Part shown: positions 7,608-15,598 of the stretch, piece after piece
Position numbering within the stretch: the first letter of the stretch is position 1
How the letters are laid out: the number at the start of each line of letters is the position of its first letter
Source of the DNA: Cyanobacteria bacterium UBA5018
Lineage (GTDB): Bacteria > Cyanobacteriota > Cyanobacteriia > PCC-6307 > Cyanobiaceae
Assembly (NCBI GenBank): GCA_002396505.1
Contig: DGYA01000104.1
Span: 2,381-28,330, forward strand
DNA length: 25,950 nucleotides
Direction: 5' to 3'
The notes under the pieces: model-generated
Database searches by the model: none
Told to the model about the DNA's origin: nothing
What the model saw: only the letters and a program-made list of their open reading frames with translations
Made by a program: the position numbers and the translations under genes

Positions 7608-10055
7608 ATGACTACTCCAAGCAAAACTTCTGGCCCCGACCCAGCTGCAGCTAACTGTAAAGCTACTGTAGATATAGCCGCCAGCGATTTTACCGCCAGT
7701 GATGCTGCCGCCAGCGATAGCAGCGATAGGGTTGCTGCCGCTGCCCGCGACACTGCAGTCAGCGGCACTGCAGTCAGCGACAAGACTGGCAGCGACAAGA
7801 CTGGCAGCAGCAAAACAGCCTCAGGCAAAACAGCCTCAGGCAAAGCAGCTCAAGACAAAGCAACCCCAGACAAAACAGTCGATACCAGCCCAATAGCTCC
7901 AGAAGAATCCACCAAACCAGCGGAACCCCCGCAGCTGGCGCCTGAGCTATATCTAAATCGCGAGCTTAGCTGGATTGAGTTCAACTACCGCGTGCTCGCC
8001 CAGGCCCTGAACGAGCACACCCCCCTATTAGAGCAGGCAAAATTCAGCGCAATTTTTAGTAATAATCTCGACGAATTCTTCATGGTGAGGGTGGCCTCAC
8101 TCAAGAGCCAAATCGAAGCGGGTGTCTCCAAGCTCAGCGATGATGGCCTCACCCCCATCCAGCAACTGGAGGCGATTCAGGCCAAGCTGAGGCCCCTGCT
8201 TGATTTACAGCAGGAGCATTACCGCCACTCGCTAAAGAGCAATCTAGCCGAGTATGGCGTACATCTAGTCGACTACGCCAACCTCAATGCCAAACAACAA
8301 GAGTGGCTGGACAACTATTTTCGCACCGCGATCTTTCCGGTGCTTACGCCCCTGGCTGTGGATCCCTCCCACCCATTCCCTTTCGTTAGCAACCTCAGCT
8401 TGAATGTGGCCGCCTTGGTGCGCGATCCGGCAACGGGCCAACAGCAGTTCGCCCGGGTGAAAGTACCGCAAAAAAATCTACCGCGCTTTGTGCATATTCC
8501 CACTGATTTGAGTGATAAAGATCCTGAGCCCCTGGTCACCGCCGTACCACTGGAGCAGGTGGTGGCCTTCAATCTGGGGCTGCTGTTTCCTGGCATGCGA
8601 ATAGAAGCTCACTACTTCTTCCGCGTCACCCGTGATGCCGATCTGGAACTGCGCGACCTGGAGGCCGACGACCTGATGGAAGCCCTGGAAGAAGGGCTGC
8701 GCAAGCGCCGTCGCGGCGGCGAAGTGGTGCGGCTGGAGGTGGCCAACGAGATGCCCGAGGCGGTGATTGAACAGCTGATGGAGGGCATTGAGGTGGAGCC
8801 AGAAGACGTTTACCGCATCAATGGCCCCCTCGGCCTTGACGACTTGATGAGCCTGCTTTCCATACCCTTACCCCAGCTCAAGGACAAGCCCCACAAGGGC
8901 CGTACCGCACCGGCTTTGGCCCGGGCCCAGAAGACGAAGCTGGAGGATGGCTCGATCAAAACGGAAGAATTTCAGAGCATCTTCCAGGTGATTCGCCGCG
9001 GCGATGTGTTGCTGCATCACCCCTTTGACCTGTTCTCCACCTCGGTGCAGGAATTCCTCAACCAGGCCGCCGCCGACCCATCGGTGCTGGCGATAAAGAT
9101 GACTCTCTATCGCACCTCCAAGGATTCACCGGTGGTGGCGGCACTGATCCGGGCGGCCGAAAACGGCAAGCAGGTGATGGCGCTGGTGGAACTGAAGGCC
9201 CGCTTCGATGAGGACAACAACATCCAGTGGGCCAAACAGTTAGAGAGCTCCGGCGTGCATGTGGTCTACGGCGTGCTGGGCCTGAAAACCCACACCAAAA
9301 TCCTGCTGGTGGTGCGCCGCGAGAAGGAGCGGCTCAACACCTATGTGCATGTGGGCACGGGCAATTACAACTCCAAAACCTCCAGCCTCTACACCGATAT
9401 AGGTCTGCTGACGGCGCGGCCGGAATTCGGGGCCGACATGGTGGAGCTATTCAATTACCTCACCGGGTTTTCCAAACAGCAGTCCTTCCGGCGCCTGCTG
9501 GTGGCCCCGGTGACACTGCGTGCGGGCATGGAAGCGCTGATCCGGCGGGAGATTGAGCAGGCGAGAGCCGGCAGGGGCGGCCATCTGCGGGCCAAGATGA
9601 ATGCCCTAGTGGATCCAGCGATCATCGCCCTACTCTACGAGGCCTCCCAGGCGGGGGTGCGCATCGAGCTGGTGGTGCGCGGCATGTGCAGCCTGCGGCC
9701 GGGCCTGAAGGGCATCAGCAACAACATTCGGGTGGTGAGCGTGATCGGCCGCTTCCTGGAGCACTCGCGGCTGTTCTGGTTCGCCAATGGCGGCCAGCCC
9801 GAGATGTTCCTGGGCAGCGCCGACTGGATGCCCCGCAACCTGGACCGTCGCGTCGAGGCGGTGGCGCCGGTGGACGATCCCCGCCTGCGCGAGCAACTGG
9901 AACAGCTGCTGGATCTCTACTTAAAAGACACCAGCGCCTGGCACATGGCCAGCGACGGCAAGTTCAGCCAGCACCAGGGGGACGGGGAGGAGCTGTTGGT
10001 GCAACAGCAACTGATCAGCCACTGGCGGGGTGGCCTTAACAGCCTGGCTGGCTAG
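7608..10055 (+). CDS. ppk1: Polyphosphate kinase 1 with repetitive N-terminal extension
   Basis: 815 residues against about 690-720 for typical Ppk1. It makes inorganic polyphosphate reversibly from ATP. The recognisable enzyme starts near residue 112 (PELYLNRELSW), followed by FSNNLDEFFMVRVA. The phospho-accepting histidine is H572 in KTHTKILL, and HVGTGNYN and the second active-site histidine H719 in FLEHSRLFWF are present. Residues 1-110 are Ala/Ser/Thr/Lys/Asp-rich low complexity with a 5-residue period encoded by a 15-bp tandem repeat. There is no other ATG until well inside the enzyme, so the extension is probably translated. It is followed by a 7-bp hairpin. Confidence 0.95.
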   Translation: MTTPSKTSGPDPAAANCKATVDIAASDFTASDAAASDSSDRVAAAARDTAVSGTAVSDKTGSDKTGSSKTASGKTASGKAAQDKATPDKTVDTSPIAPEESTKPAEPPQLAPELYLNRELSWIEFNYRVLAQALNEHTPLLEQAKFSAIFSNNLDEFFMVRVASLKSQIEAGVSKLSDDGLTPIQQLEAIQAKLRPLLDLQQEHYRHSLKSNLAEYGVHLVDYANLNAKQQEWLDNYFRTAIFPVLTPLAVDPSHPFPFVSNLSLNVAALVRDPATGQQQFARVKVPQKNLPRFVHIPTDLSDKDPEPLVTAVPLEQVVAFNLGLLFPGMRIEAHYFFRVTRDADLELRDLEADDLMEALEEGLRKRRRGGEVVRLEVANEMPEAVIEQLMEGIEVEPEDVYRINGPLGLDDLMSLLSIPLPQLKDKPHKGRTAPALARAQKTKLEDGSIKTEEFQSIFQVIRRGDVLLHHPFDLFSTSVQEFLNQAAADPSVLAIKMTLYRTSKDSPVVAALIRAAENGKQVMALVELKARFDEDNNIQWAKQLESSGVHVVYGVLGLKTHTKILLVVRREKERLNTYVHVGTGNYNSKTSSLYTDIGLLTARPEFGADMVELFNYLTGFSKQQSFRRLLVAPVTLRAGMEALIRREIEQARAGRGGHLRAKMNALVDPAIIALLYEASQAGVRIELVVRGMCSLRPGLKGISNNIRVVSVIGRFLEHSRLFWFANGGQPEMFLGSADWMPRNLDRRVEAVAPVDDPRLREQLEQLLDLYLKDTSAWHMASDGKFSQHQGDGEELLVQQQLISHWRGGLNSLAG
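7674..7883 (+). repeat. 15-bp tandem repeat inside ppk1 (5-residue period)
   Basis: Two blocks. At 7674-7718 three units encode xxASD-type pentads (IAASD, FTASD, AAASD). At 7749-7883 nine 15-bp units encode DTAVS, GTAVS, DKTGS, DKTGS, SKTAS, GKTAS, GKAAQ, DKATP and DKTVD. Two adjacent pairs of units are nearly or fully identical in DNA, which points to recent slippage. The period is a multiple of three, so copy changes keep the frame. Confidence 0.85.
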
Positions 10056-10061
10056 CTAGGT

Positions 10062-10087
10062 ACTCAGCTCGGCCTAACTGGCTGAGT
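10062..10087 (+). terminator. Hairpin downstream of ppk1
   Basis: ACTCAGC and GCTGAGT form a perfect 7-bp stem with a 12-base loop, starting 7 bases after the ppk1 stop. No T-run follows, so it may instead be an mRNA 3'-end stabiliser. Confidence 0.35.
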
Positions 10088-10377
10088 CCTCCGACCGGGA
10101 ACAGCATGTTTACCCATAACAGCGAGCTTAGCTAAAACAGCCGGCCGGACGAACATTGCCTCCCGGCAGAAAGCCCCCAGAACAGCCCTACAGGCGCTGG
10201 CGGTCGGCCTGGGCGAGCGGCGGCAAGACTGGCGAGACCAATGTCTAGAACGCTGATCGGATAAGGATTCTGACGGGTAACTGCATAATTAAGCCACATC
10301 TTTAAACCATTTGCTTGGCCAGGGCCAGCTGAATTCAGCCATGGCACAGCCGTTTGCCTCCAGGCCAGCAAGGCGGT

Positions 10378-10416
10378 TCGCAGGCGTCTCCACAGCGTCA
10401 ACTGGGCCGCCTGCGA
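10378..10416. promoter_or_regulatory. 9-bp inverted repeat upstream of the sigma factor gene
   Basis: TCGCAGGCG and CGCCTGCGA are perfect complements separated by 21 bases. They lie 107 bases before the GTG start of the sigma gene and 38 bases after a 12-bp palindrome. They could be a leader-RNA hairpin or an operator; nothing in the sequence separates the two. Confidence 0.35.
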
Positions 10417-10512
10417 TGCGTCAAAGCGTCATTGTTGATGCAGAAACTCGCTTCATCTTGCACAGTTCAGCTGCGTAAACGGTGCTAACGTCCGGCCAAG
10501 TTCATGCCCTTC

Positions 10513-10517
10513 GGAGG
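10513..10517 (+). promoter_or_regulatory. Shine-Dalgarno site that sets the sigma gene GTG start
   Basis: GGAGG lies 5 bases before the GTG at 10523. It is one of the few strong Shine-Dalgarno matches in the window, and it favours the GTG over the ATG at 10643, which has no such site. Confidence 0.6.
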
Positions 10518-10522
10518 TAGAG

Positions 10523-11524
10523 GTGATCCGAACGCCTCCGCAGTCCCCCAAATCCAACTCAGCTAACGATCGCCCTAGGCGGCGCTCAGCCACTGCTAGA
10601 AAAACCCTATCAGCAAATTCGGCTGGTCGCTCCACCGGCCGAATGAGTGTCGATTCCATCGGCTGGTATTTGACCAATATCGGCAGGATCCCCCTGCTTA
10701 CCGCTGCGGAAGAGATTGAACTGGCCCATCACGTGCAGGCCGCAAAGCCCCTGCATCTGCTAGCTGCCGAGCAGCTCAGCCCCCAGCAGCGTCGTCTGAT
10801 CCGCATGGGCCAGCGGGCTCGCGATCGCATGATGGCCGCCAATCTGCGCTTGGTGGTGAGCGTGGCCAAAAAGTATCAAAACCAGGGACTAGAACTGCTG
10901 GATCTAGTGCAGGAGGGCGCCATTGGGCTCGATCGGGCTGTCGACAAGTTCGACCCAGCCCAGGGCTACAAATTTTCCACCTATGCCTACTGGTGGATCC
11001 GCCAAGGCATGACCCGGGCGATCGACAACAGCGCTCGCACCATCCGCCTGCCAATCCATATCAACGAAAAGCTCAGCAAGATGCGGCGGATAAGCCGTGA
11101 ACTCAGCCATCGACTCGGCCGTCAGCCCAATCGGCTGGAGATCGCCCATGGCCTCGGCATCGCCCCGGAAGAGCTAGAGGAGCTGCTCGCCCAGACGGCC
11201 CCCTGCGCCTCCTTAGATGCCCATGCCCGCGGCGACGAGGATCGCAGCACCCTGAGCGAACTGATCGCCGATCCTGCCAGCAACGATCACAGCGAAGCAA
11301 TTGATCGCCACCTGCTCAAGGAGCGCCTGGGGAAATGGATGGCCCAGCTCAATGAGCGCGAACAGCGAATTCTGCAGCTGCGCTTTGGGCTAGAGGGCAG
11401 CGAACCGCTCACCCTCAGCCAGATCGGCCGGCTGATCAACGTTTCGCGCGAGCGGGTGCGCCAGCTGGAGACCCGAGCCCTAGCCAAGCTGCGGCAGCTC
11501 GGCGCCGACCAGCAGGCAGCCTAG
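10523..11524 (+). CDS. Group-2 RNA polymerase sigma-70 factor
   Basis: 333 residues. Region 1.2 is DSIGWYLTNIGRIPLLT (from residue 44), as in cyanobacterial group 1/2 sigmas. Region 2 spans about 98-170 (NLRLVVSVAKKYQNQGLELLDLVQEG and FSTYAYWWIRQGMTRAI, the core-binding and -10 melting parts). Region 3 follows, and region 4.2 has a helix-turn-helix at about 296-322 (LSQIGRLINVSRERVRQLE). The long acidic N-terminal region of a primary SigA is missing, so this is a non-essential-type group-2 factor that would direct stress or condition-specific transcription. The first 40 residues are basic, Ser/Arg-rich and not conserved in type. GTG start supported by a good ribosome site. A 26-bp gap separates it from the kinase-like gene, suggesting co-transcription. 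Confidence 0.93.
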   Translation: MIRTPPQSPKSNSANDRPRRRSATARKTLSANSAGRSTGRMSVDSIGWYLTNIGRIPLLTAAEEIELAHHVQAAKPLHLLAAEQLSPQQRRLIRMGQRARDRMMAANLRLVVSVAKKYQNQGLELLDLVQEGAIGLDRAVDKFDPAQGYKFSTYAYWWIRQGMTRAIDNSARTIRLPIHINEKLSKMRRISRELSHRLGRQPNRLEIAHGLGIAPEELEELLAQTAPCASLDAHARGDEDRSTLSELIADPASNDHSEAIDRHLLKERLGKWMAQLNEREQRILQLRFGLEGSEPLTLSQIGRLINVSRERVRQLETRALAKLRQLGADQQAA

Positions 11525-11550
11525 GGGGCGTATTTAGCTGAGCGGAGCCC

Positions 11551-12234
11551 ATGGGGCAGCTATGGGGAGTGGCAGCCGTAGCCGGCTGGTTAACGCTGCT
11601 GGCGGCTTTGGCCCTGGAAGTAAGGCGCCGCTGGCAAGGCCGCCGCGAATGGAGTCGGAAATTGGTGCACATCGGCACGGGGGCGGTGCTGCCGATCGCC
11701 TGGCTATTCGGAATTGACCAGGCCATTGCCCTGCCGGCCGCCGCCTTGGTCACCCTGCTGGCGGCCTTGAACCACCGAGTAGGGGTGCTGCCGGCGATCG
11801 AGGACATCGACCGCCATAGCTACGGCACGATTGCCTACGGCGCCTCGATCACCTTGTTGCTCTGGCTCTATTGGCCCCAGCAGCCGGCGGCGGCCACGGC
11901 CGGGGTGCTGGTGATGGCCCTCGGCGATGGCCTGGCCGGCCTGCTGGGACCCTGGATCCCCTCCACCAGCTGGCGGGTCTGCGGGCAGCGCAAGTCGCTG
12001 GTGGGCACCGCTGCCATGGCTGGCGCCAGCCTGGCGCTGCTGTTGCTGCTACGGGCCGTGGCTCTGGTGCAACAGCTGCCCGCCCCGACACCCTGGGCCC
12101 TGGTGGCGGTGGCTGCCGTGGCGGTGCTGCTGGAGCAGTGGTCGCTGCTGGGCATCGACAACCTCACGGTACCCCTGGCGGTGGGCGGGCTCTGGAGCCT
12201 GCTCTCAGGCGGCCTGGGCATCGCCGCCGGCTGA
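11551..12234 (+). CDS. Phytol/dolichol kinase-like membrane protein
   Basis: 227 residues with about six membrane helices. Signatures of the CTP-dependent phytol/dolichol/diacylglycerol kinase family are RKLVHIG (36-42), GDGLAGLLG (from 125) and KSLVGT (148-153). Relatives such as plant VTE5 phosphorylate phytol released from chlorophyll so it can be reused for tocopherol or phylloquinone. That substrate is likely in a cyanobacterium but is inference. It lies 26 bp after the sigma gene and converges on the DAHP synthase gene across a tandem repeat. Confidence 0.85.
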   Translation: MGQLWGVAAVAGWLTLLAALALEVRRRWQGRREWSRKLVHIGTGAVLPIAWLFGIDQAIALPAAALVTLLAALNHRVGVLPAIEDIDRHSYGTIAYGASITLLLWLYWPQQPAAATAGVLVMALGDGLAGLLGPWIPSTSWRVCGQRKSLVGTAAMAGASLALLLLLRAVALVQQLPAPTPWALVAVAAVAVLLEQWSLLGIDNLTVPLAVGGLWSLLSGGLGIAAG

Positions 12235-12263
12235 ACAGCCATTTGCAGCAACCCAGGAAGCCC

Positions 12264-12370
12264 AAAGCAACAGCTATTTGCCAAAGCAACAGCCATTTGC
12301 CTAAGCAACAGCTATTTGCCTAGGCAACAGCTATTTGGCTAAGCAACAGCTATTTGGCTAAGCAACAGCC
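12264..12370. repeat. 19-bp tandem repeat array
   Basis: Five full 19-bp units of the form (t/a)a(a/g)gcaacagc(t/c)atttg(c/g)c run head to tail at 12264-12282, 12283-12301, 12302-12320, 12321-12339 and 12340-12358. A sixth partial copy at 12359-12370 encodes the last residues and stop of DAHP synthase. A degenerate remnant (aacagccatttgc) lies at 12234-12246, right at the end of the kinase-like gene. The array fills the whole gap between two convergent genes. There are no spacers, so it is not a CRISPR. Confidence 0.9.
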
Positions 12371-13434
12371 AGGGGGCGCTTGGTTTGGGCAGCTAGCACC
12401 GCATCGGCCAGCTGCTCCAGCAGGGCTTCGGTGGTGGCCAGGTCTATACAGGCATCAGTGACACTCTGGCCATAGGTGAGCCGCTGCAAATCAGGTTGAA
12501 TTGACTGGTTGCCAGCCACCAGATGACTTTCCAGCATCACCCCCATCAGCTGCTGGCAGCCGCCGCGCACCTGGTCGGCCAGTTCGCTTAGCACCTCCCC
12601 TTGGCGGCGGTAATCCTTATTGGAATTGCCGTGGCTGCAATCCACCATCAACCGGGACGGCAACTTCTCGGCCGCCAGGCTGCCGGCCGCCGCTGCGATC
12701 GCCTCGCGGTGATAGTTGCTGCCCTGCTTGCCGCCCCGCAGCACCAGATGGCCATCGGGGTTGCCGGTGGTGGATACGATCGCCGCCAAGCCCTCCTGGT
12801 TGATACCCAGGAAGTGATGGGGCCGGGCCGCCGCCTGCATGGCATGAATGGCCGTGCTCACGCTGCCGTCGGTGCCGTTTTTGAAACCGATCGGCATCGA
12901 CAGGCCGGAGGCCATCTCCCGGTGAGTCTGGCTTTCGGTGGTGCGGGCGCCGATCGCCGTCCAGCTGATCAGATCGGCGATGTATTGGGGCACGATCGGA
13001 TCCAGCAGCTCCGTGGCCGCCGGCAGGCCCATCTCGGCCACGTGCAGCAGCAATTCCCGGGCGAGGCGCAGACCCGTATTGATGTCGTAGCTGCCATCGA
13101 GATGGGGGTCGTTGATCAGCCCCTTCCAGCCCACGGTGGTGCGGGGCTTCTCGAAATACACCCGCATCACCAGCTCCAACTGCTCACAGTGGCGCCGTTG
13201 GACGCGGGCGATGGCGGCGGCGTATTCCCTGGCGGCGGCCACGTCATGCACTGAGCAGGGCCCAACGATCACCAGCAGGCGCTGATCCTGGCCATGCAGG
13301 ATCGCCTGGATCCGCTGCCGGGCCTGCTGCACGGTGTGGGAAGCCGTCAAGGTGATCGGCAGCTCGCCATGGAGCACGGCGGGGCGCACCAGGGGCCTGG
13401 TTTCCACCACGTGGAGGTCGGAGGTGGTGAACAT
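12358..13434 (-). CDS. aroG: DAHP synthase, class I (AroG/AroF type)
   Basis: First step of the shikimate pathway: joins phosphoenolpyruvate and erythrose-4-phosphate. From the ATG at 13434 the protein has 358 residues (E. coli AroG 350). Metal ligands sit almost exactly as in E. coli: C60 (GPCSVHD), H268 (DCSHGNSNKD), E302 (MLESHL) and D327 (SVTDACID). Substrate-binding blocks EKPRTTVGWKGLINDPHLDG, GFKNGTDGS and HLVLRGG are intact. A TTG at 13461 adds nine residues and is less likely. It starts 36 bp after the TauE-like stop on the same strand. The stop codon lies inside the 19-bp repeat array, so the final LAVA residues come from the repeat. Confidence 0.95.
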   Translation of the reverse strand: MFTTSDLHVVETRPLVRPAVLHGELPITLTASHTVQQARQRIQAILHGQDQRLLVIVGPCSVHDVAAAREYAAAIARVQRRHCEQLELVMRVYFEKPRTTVGWKGLINDPHLDGSYDINTGLRLARELLLHVAEMGLPAATELLDPIVPQYIADLISWTAIGARTTESQTHREMASGLSMPIGFKNGTDGSVSTAIHAMQAAARPHHFLGINQEGLAAIVSTTGNPDGHLVLRGGKQGSNYHREAIAAAAGSLAAEKLPSRLMVDCSHGNSNKDYRRQGEVLSELADQVRGGCQQLMGVMLESHLVAGNQSIQPDLQRLTYGQSVTDACIDLATTEALLEQLADAVLAAQTKRPLAVA

Positions 13435-13470
13435 GGGCAGAGCCAGCTCGTTCGGGGCCAAATAACTAGC

Positions 13471-14310
13471 CTAGAGGGCCCAGGCCGCCAAGATCTGTCG
13501 ATAGGGGCTCAGGCACAGCAGCAGTTCCAGGCCAATCACCGCGATCAGGGTGATGTAGATCCAGCGGCTGGCCTGCTCCCCCAGGGCCACCTTTGAGCCG
13601 ATCAGGGCCCCCAGCATGCTCGCCAAGGTGAGCGGTACCGCCCAGGTCCAGGCCACCTGGAGCCGGGCCACAAACACCACCAGAGCCACCAGGCTGCCGG
13701 CAGCCCGCAACACGATCTTTACATGGTTGGCGCGGCTGAGTTCCTGGCGGCCAAACCAGGCCAGGGCCAGCAGCGTCATGGTGCCCGAGCCCAGCGAGAT
13801 GAAGCCTGTCCAGAAGCCGATCGCCAGCATCACCAGATGCAACAGCGGCGTGAGCTGCAATTCGGCGGGGTTCTCCTCAGCGCGGATCCAGCGCTGAGGC
13901 CGCAGCAACAGCAACAGCAGCACTATCGCCAGGGAGGCGGCCACCGCCAACTGGGCACCAGCTGGATCCAGGCCGCTACCCACCAGCGCTCCCACCAGGG
14001 AACCCACCCCGATCGCGGGCACCAGCGCCAGGGCGGTGGCCCAGGGGATCACCCCGGCCTGGTGAAACTTCCAGGTGGCGGTGAGGGTGCTAATCGCCGC
14101 CGAGAGTCGATTGGTGCCGTTGGCCAGTTCGGCGGGAAGCCCCAGGGCCACCATGGCCGGCAGGGCCACCACGCCACCGCTGGCCGAAACCGTATTGATA
14201 AAGCCACCGGCAATCCCCGCCAGCCCTAGGCCAACCAATTGCAGGGGATCGGGAAACGCAACCAATGCGGATGGATGGGCGGATGGGTGGGCCGGCAGGC
14301 GGGCAGACAA
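13471..14310 (-). CDS. TauE/SafE-family membrane permease
   Basis: Up to 279 residues, hydrophobic throughout with about eight membrane helices. The TauE/SafE pattern is seen in GLAGIAGGFINTVSASGGVVALPAM near the N-terminus and its second-half counterpart GFWTGFISLGSGTMTLLALAWFG. Members export sulfite, sulfoacetate and other small organic acids; the substrate cannot be read from sequence. The start is uncertain: TTG at 14310, or a TTG at 14265 that would remove the short AHPSAHPS duplication. It lies 109 bp after mscS and upstream of the DAHP synthase gene on the same strand, without functional logic I can see. Confidence 0.85.
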   Translation of the reverse strand: MSARLPAHPSAHPSALVAFPDPLQLVGLGLAGIAGGFINTVSASGGVVALPAMVALGLPAELANGTNRLSAAISTLTATWKFHQAGVIPWATALALVPAIGVGSLVGALVGSGLDPAGAQLAVAASLAIVLLLLLLRPQRWIRAEENPAELQLTPLLHLVMLAIGFWTGFISLGSGTMTLLALAWFGRQELSRANHVKIVLRAAGSLVALVVFVARLQVAWTWAVPLTLASMLGALIGSKVALGEQASRWIYITLIAVIGLELLLCLSPYRQILAAWAL

Positions 14311-14353
14311 GTAATCGCCATTGAACCGTAGTCGAATCGGGCGAAAACCGATC

Positions 14354-14373
14354 GGGCGGAGCGGGGGCCGCCC
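14354..14373 (-). terminator. Possible terminator after the mscS-like gene
   Basis: On the minus strand GGGCGG, an 8-base loop and CCGCCC form a perfect 6-bp GC stem. A short TTTT follows a few bases later (14344-14347). It is 47 bp beyond the mscS stop. Weak because the T-run is short and offset. Confidence 0.3.
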
Positions 14374-14419
14374 TCGCGGCTAAGAAGCCTGCCAATGGCC
14401 TAGGGCAAAGGCCAATAAA

Positions 14420-15265
14420 TCAGGCGTAGGGCAGCATCTGCACCGGGATGCGAGGCACCGGGAAGCCATTGCTGCCGAGCACGTCGTAGATGACGCGGTT
14501 GGTTTCAAAGTAAACCTGCCAATAATGCTCGGTGTGGGCATAGGGCCTCACGGCCAGCCTCGGGCCGCGCTCATTAAATTCAAGCAGCTCCACATTTACG
14601 GGCTTACCAGGGTATTGATTGGGAACAGACTGAATGGCTTTCTTGAGCAGAGCAATCGCCTTGTCCAAATCTGCGGTGCTATCGAGCTGGGCAAATAAAT
14701 CTACCCGACGAAAGGGGTGGGACGAATAGTTGACAATCGTATCTCCAAAGAACTTTGCGTTAGGCACGATATTCCGCAGGTTATCGGCGGAAAGAATAAT
14801 AATTGCAAACATGCCAATCTCCTCCACGGTGCCAATAATGCCACCACCGCTCACGATATCCCCGACGCTCACCGGGCGGAACAGCTGCAGAAACACGCCG
14901 GCCGCAAAGTTGCCAAGCATGCCACTCCAAGCAGCACCAATTGCCACACCTGCGCCAGCCAGTAGAGCTGCAAAGCTGGCCGTCTGCACACCAAAGAAGC
15001 CCAGAATCGCCACAGCTAATATTACCCTGAGCACCGCTGAAACGATGTTGAGCAAAAAGCCGATCAAGGTGATATCAAGCTTGCCGATTGACATAGTCCG
15101 GCGCATGATTCGCTGCACCAGCCTGATCAGCCATCCACCGACAATCCAGAGCGCTATAGCGCCGATGATCTTAAAGACAAATGGAATAATTATTGAAGCC
15201 ACGAGCCCGGAAACTGTTTGCAATGACAGCGCTGGCACGTCGATGGCGGCAAGCAGGGGATCCAC
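14420..15265 (-). CDS. MscS-family mechanosensitive channel
   Basis: 281 residues (E. coli MscS 286). Three N-terminal membrane helices are followed by the pore-lining helix ASFAALLAGAGVAIGAAWSGMLGNFAAGVFL, with the small-residue Ala/Gly packing typical of MscS. The beta domain starts with RPVSVGDIV and IGTVEEIGMFA, and NIVPNAKFFGDTIVNYS is the usual next block. It would open under membrane tension and release solutes during osmotic downshock. Start is GTG at 15265; no ATG is suitably placed. The 5' side is the 333-bp structured region described separately. Confidence 0.92.
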   Translation of the reverse strand: MDPLLAAIDVPALSLQTVSGLVASIIIPFVFKIIGAIALWIVGGWLIRLVQRIMRRTMSIGKLDITLIGFLLNIVSAVLRVILAVAILGFFGVQTASFAALLAGAGVAIGAAWSGMLGNFAAGVFLQLFRPVSVGDIVSGGGIIGTVEEIGMFAIIILSADNLRNIVPNAKFFGDTIVNYSSHPFRRVDLFAQLDSTADLDKAIALLKKAIQSVPNQYPGKPVNVELLEFNERGPRLAVRPYAHTEHYWQVYFETNRVIYDVLGSNGFPVPRIPVQMLPYA

Positions 15266-15598
15266 GAAAATTTTGCTGAATGTGCCCGCATAATGCCAGC
15301 AAACGAGCTGCCTATCAGCAGCCCCAGCCAGGCAAGCCGCTAATCCTGACTGTCCACCAGAGCAGCCGCGCGATTCGATTCACCGCTGGGCACACCCAAG
15401 GGACTAGGACCTCGATCAGCCCTGGGGAGACTCTGGAGAACCGCGATTACCGCGAACCCACCGCTTGAAAAGCGTGGCGGCTGCAGGCCAGCATTGGCTG
15501 CGGCTGGGATTTTCCAGAGTCTCAACAGGGCGATGACCAACTATTTGGTTGATATAGCGAATTTGCGGATATGGCGAACTTTCCTGAACCCACTCAAT
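15266..15598. other. 333-bp gene-free region rich in predicted RNA structure
   Basis: No convincing protein on either strand. The centre holds a 14-bp closing helix around three hairpins (15427-15523). Just before it lies a 7-bp hairpin with one mismatch (15396-15402 with 15420-15426), and after it ACCAA/TTGGT (5 bp, near 15535-15550). The mscS promoter (minus) must also lie here; I see no convincing -35/-10 pair. Confidence 0.55.
15427..15523 (+). ncRNA. Candidate structured RNA (14-bp stem closing three hairpins)
   Basis: 15427-15440 pairs with 15510-15523 over 14 positions, 13 Watson-Crick and one G-U when read as plus-strand RNA; on the minus strand that position is a C/A mismatch. Inside lie CGCG/CGCG (15442-15454), an 8-bp stem with one bulge and a GAA loop (15458-15477), and a ~12-bp stem with one bulge and two G-U pairs (15478-15506). 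The last two helices abut and could stack. I match it to no known RNA (not tmRNA, SRP RNA or tRNA by eye). No promoter or terminator was identified, so transcription is unproven. It could instead act as a leader or DNA cruciform. Confidence 0.35.

Larger units (their letters stand above)
10056..10522. other. 467-bp gene-free region before the sigma factor gene
   Basis: I see no convincing protein here. It holds three structured spots: a hairpin just after ppk1 (10062-10087), a perfect 12-bp palindrome GCTGAATTCAGC (10328-10339), and a 9-bp inverted repeat TCGCAGGCG/CGCCTGCGA (10378-10386 and 10408-10416). An AT-rich stretch around 10261-10315 is the likeliest promoter area, but I find no clear -35/-10 pair. 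The promoter and leader of the downstream sigma gene are expected here. Confidence 0.6.

Noticed and set aside
10132..10401. 89-residue minus-strand ORF in the pre-sigma gap
   Set aside because: No domain, no conserved look, no ribosome site; composition resembles noncoding DNA.
12264..12370. CRISPR array
   Set aside because: Units are contiguous with no spacers and the unit is only 19 bp; it is a plain tandem repeat.
15340..15540. 66-residue minus-strand ORF upstream of mscS
   Set aside because: Overlaps the structured RNA candidate, has no motif and no ribosome site.
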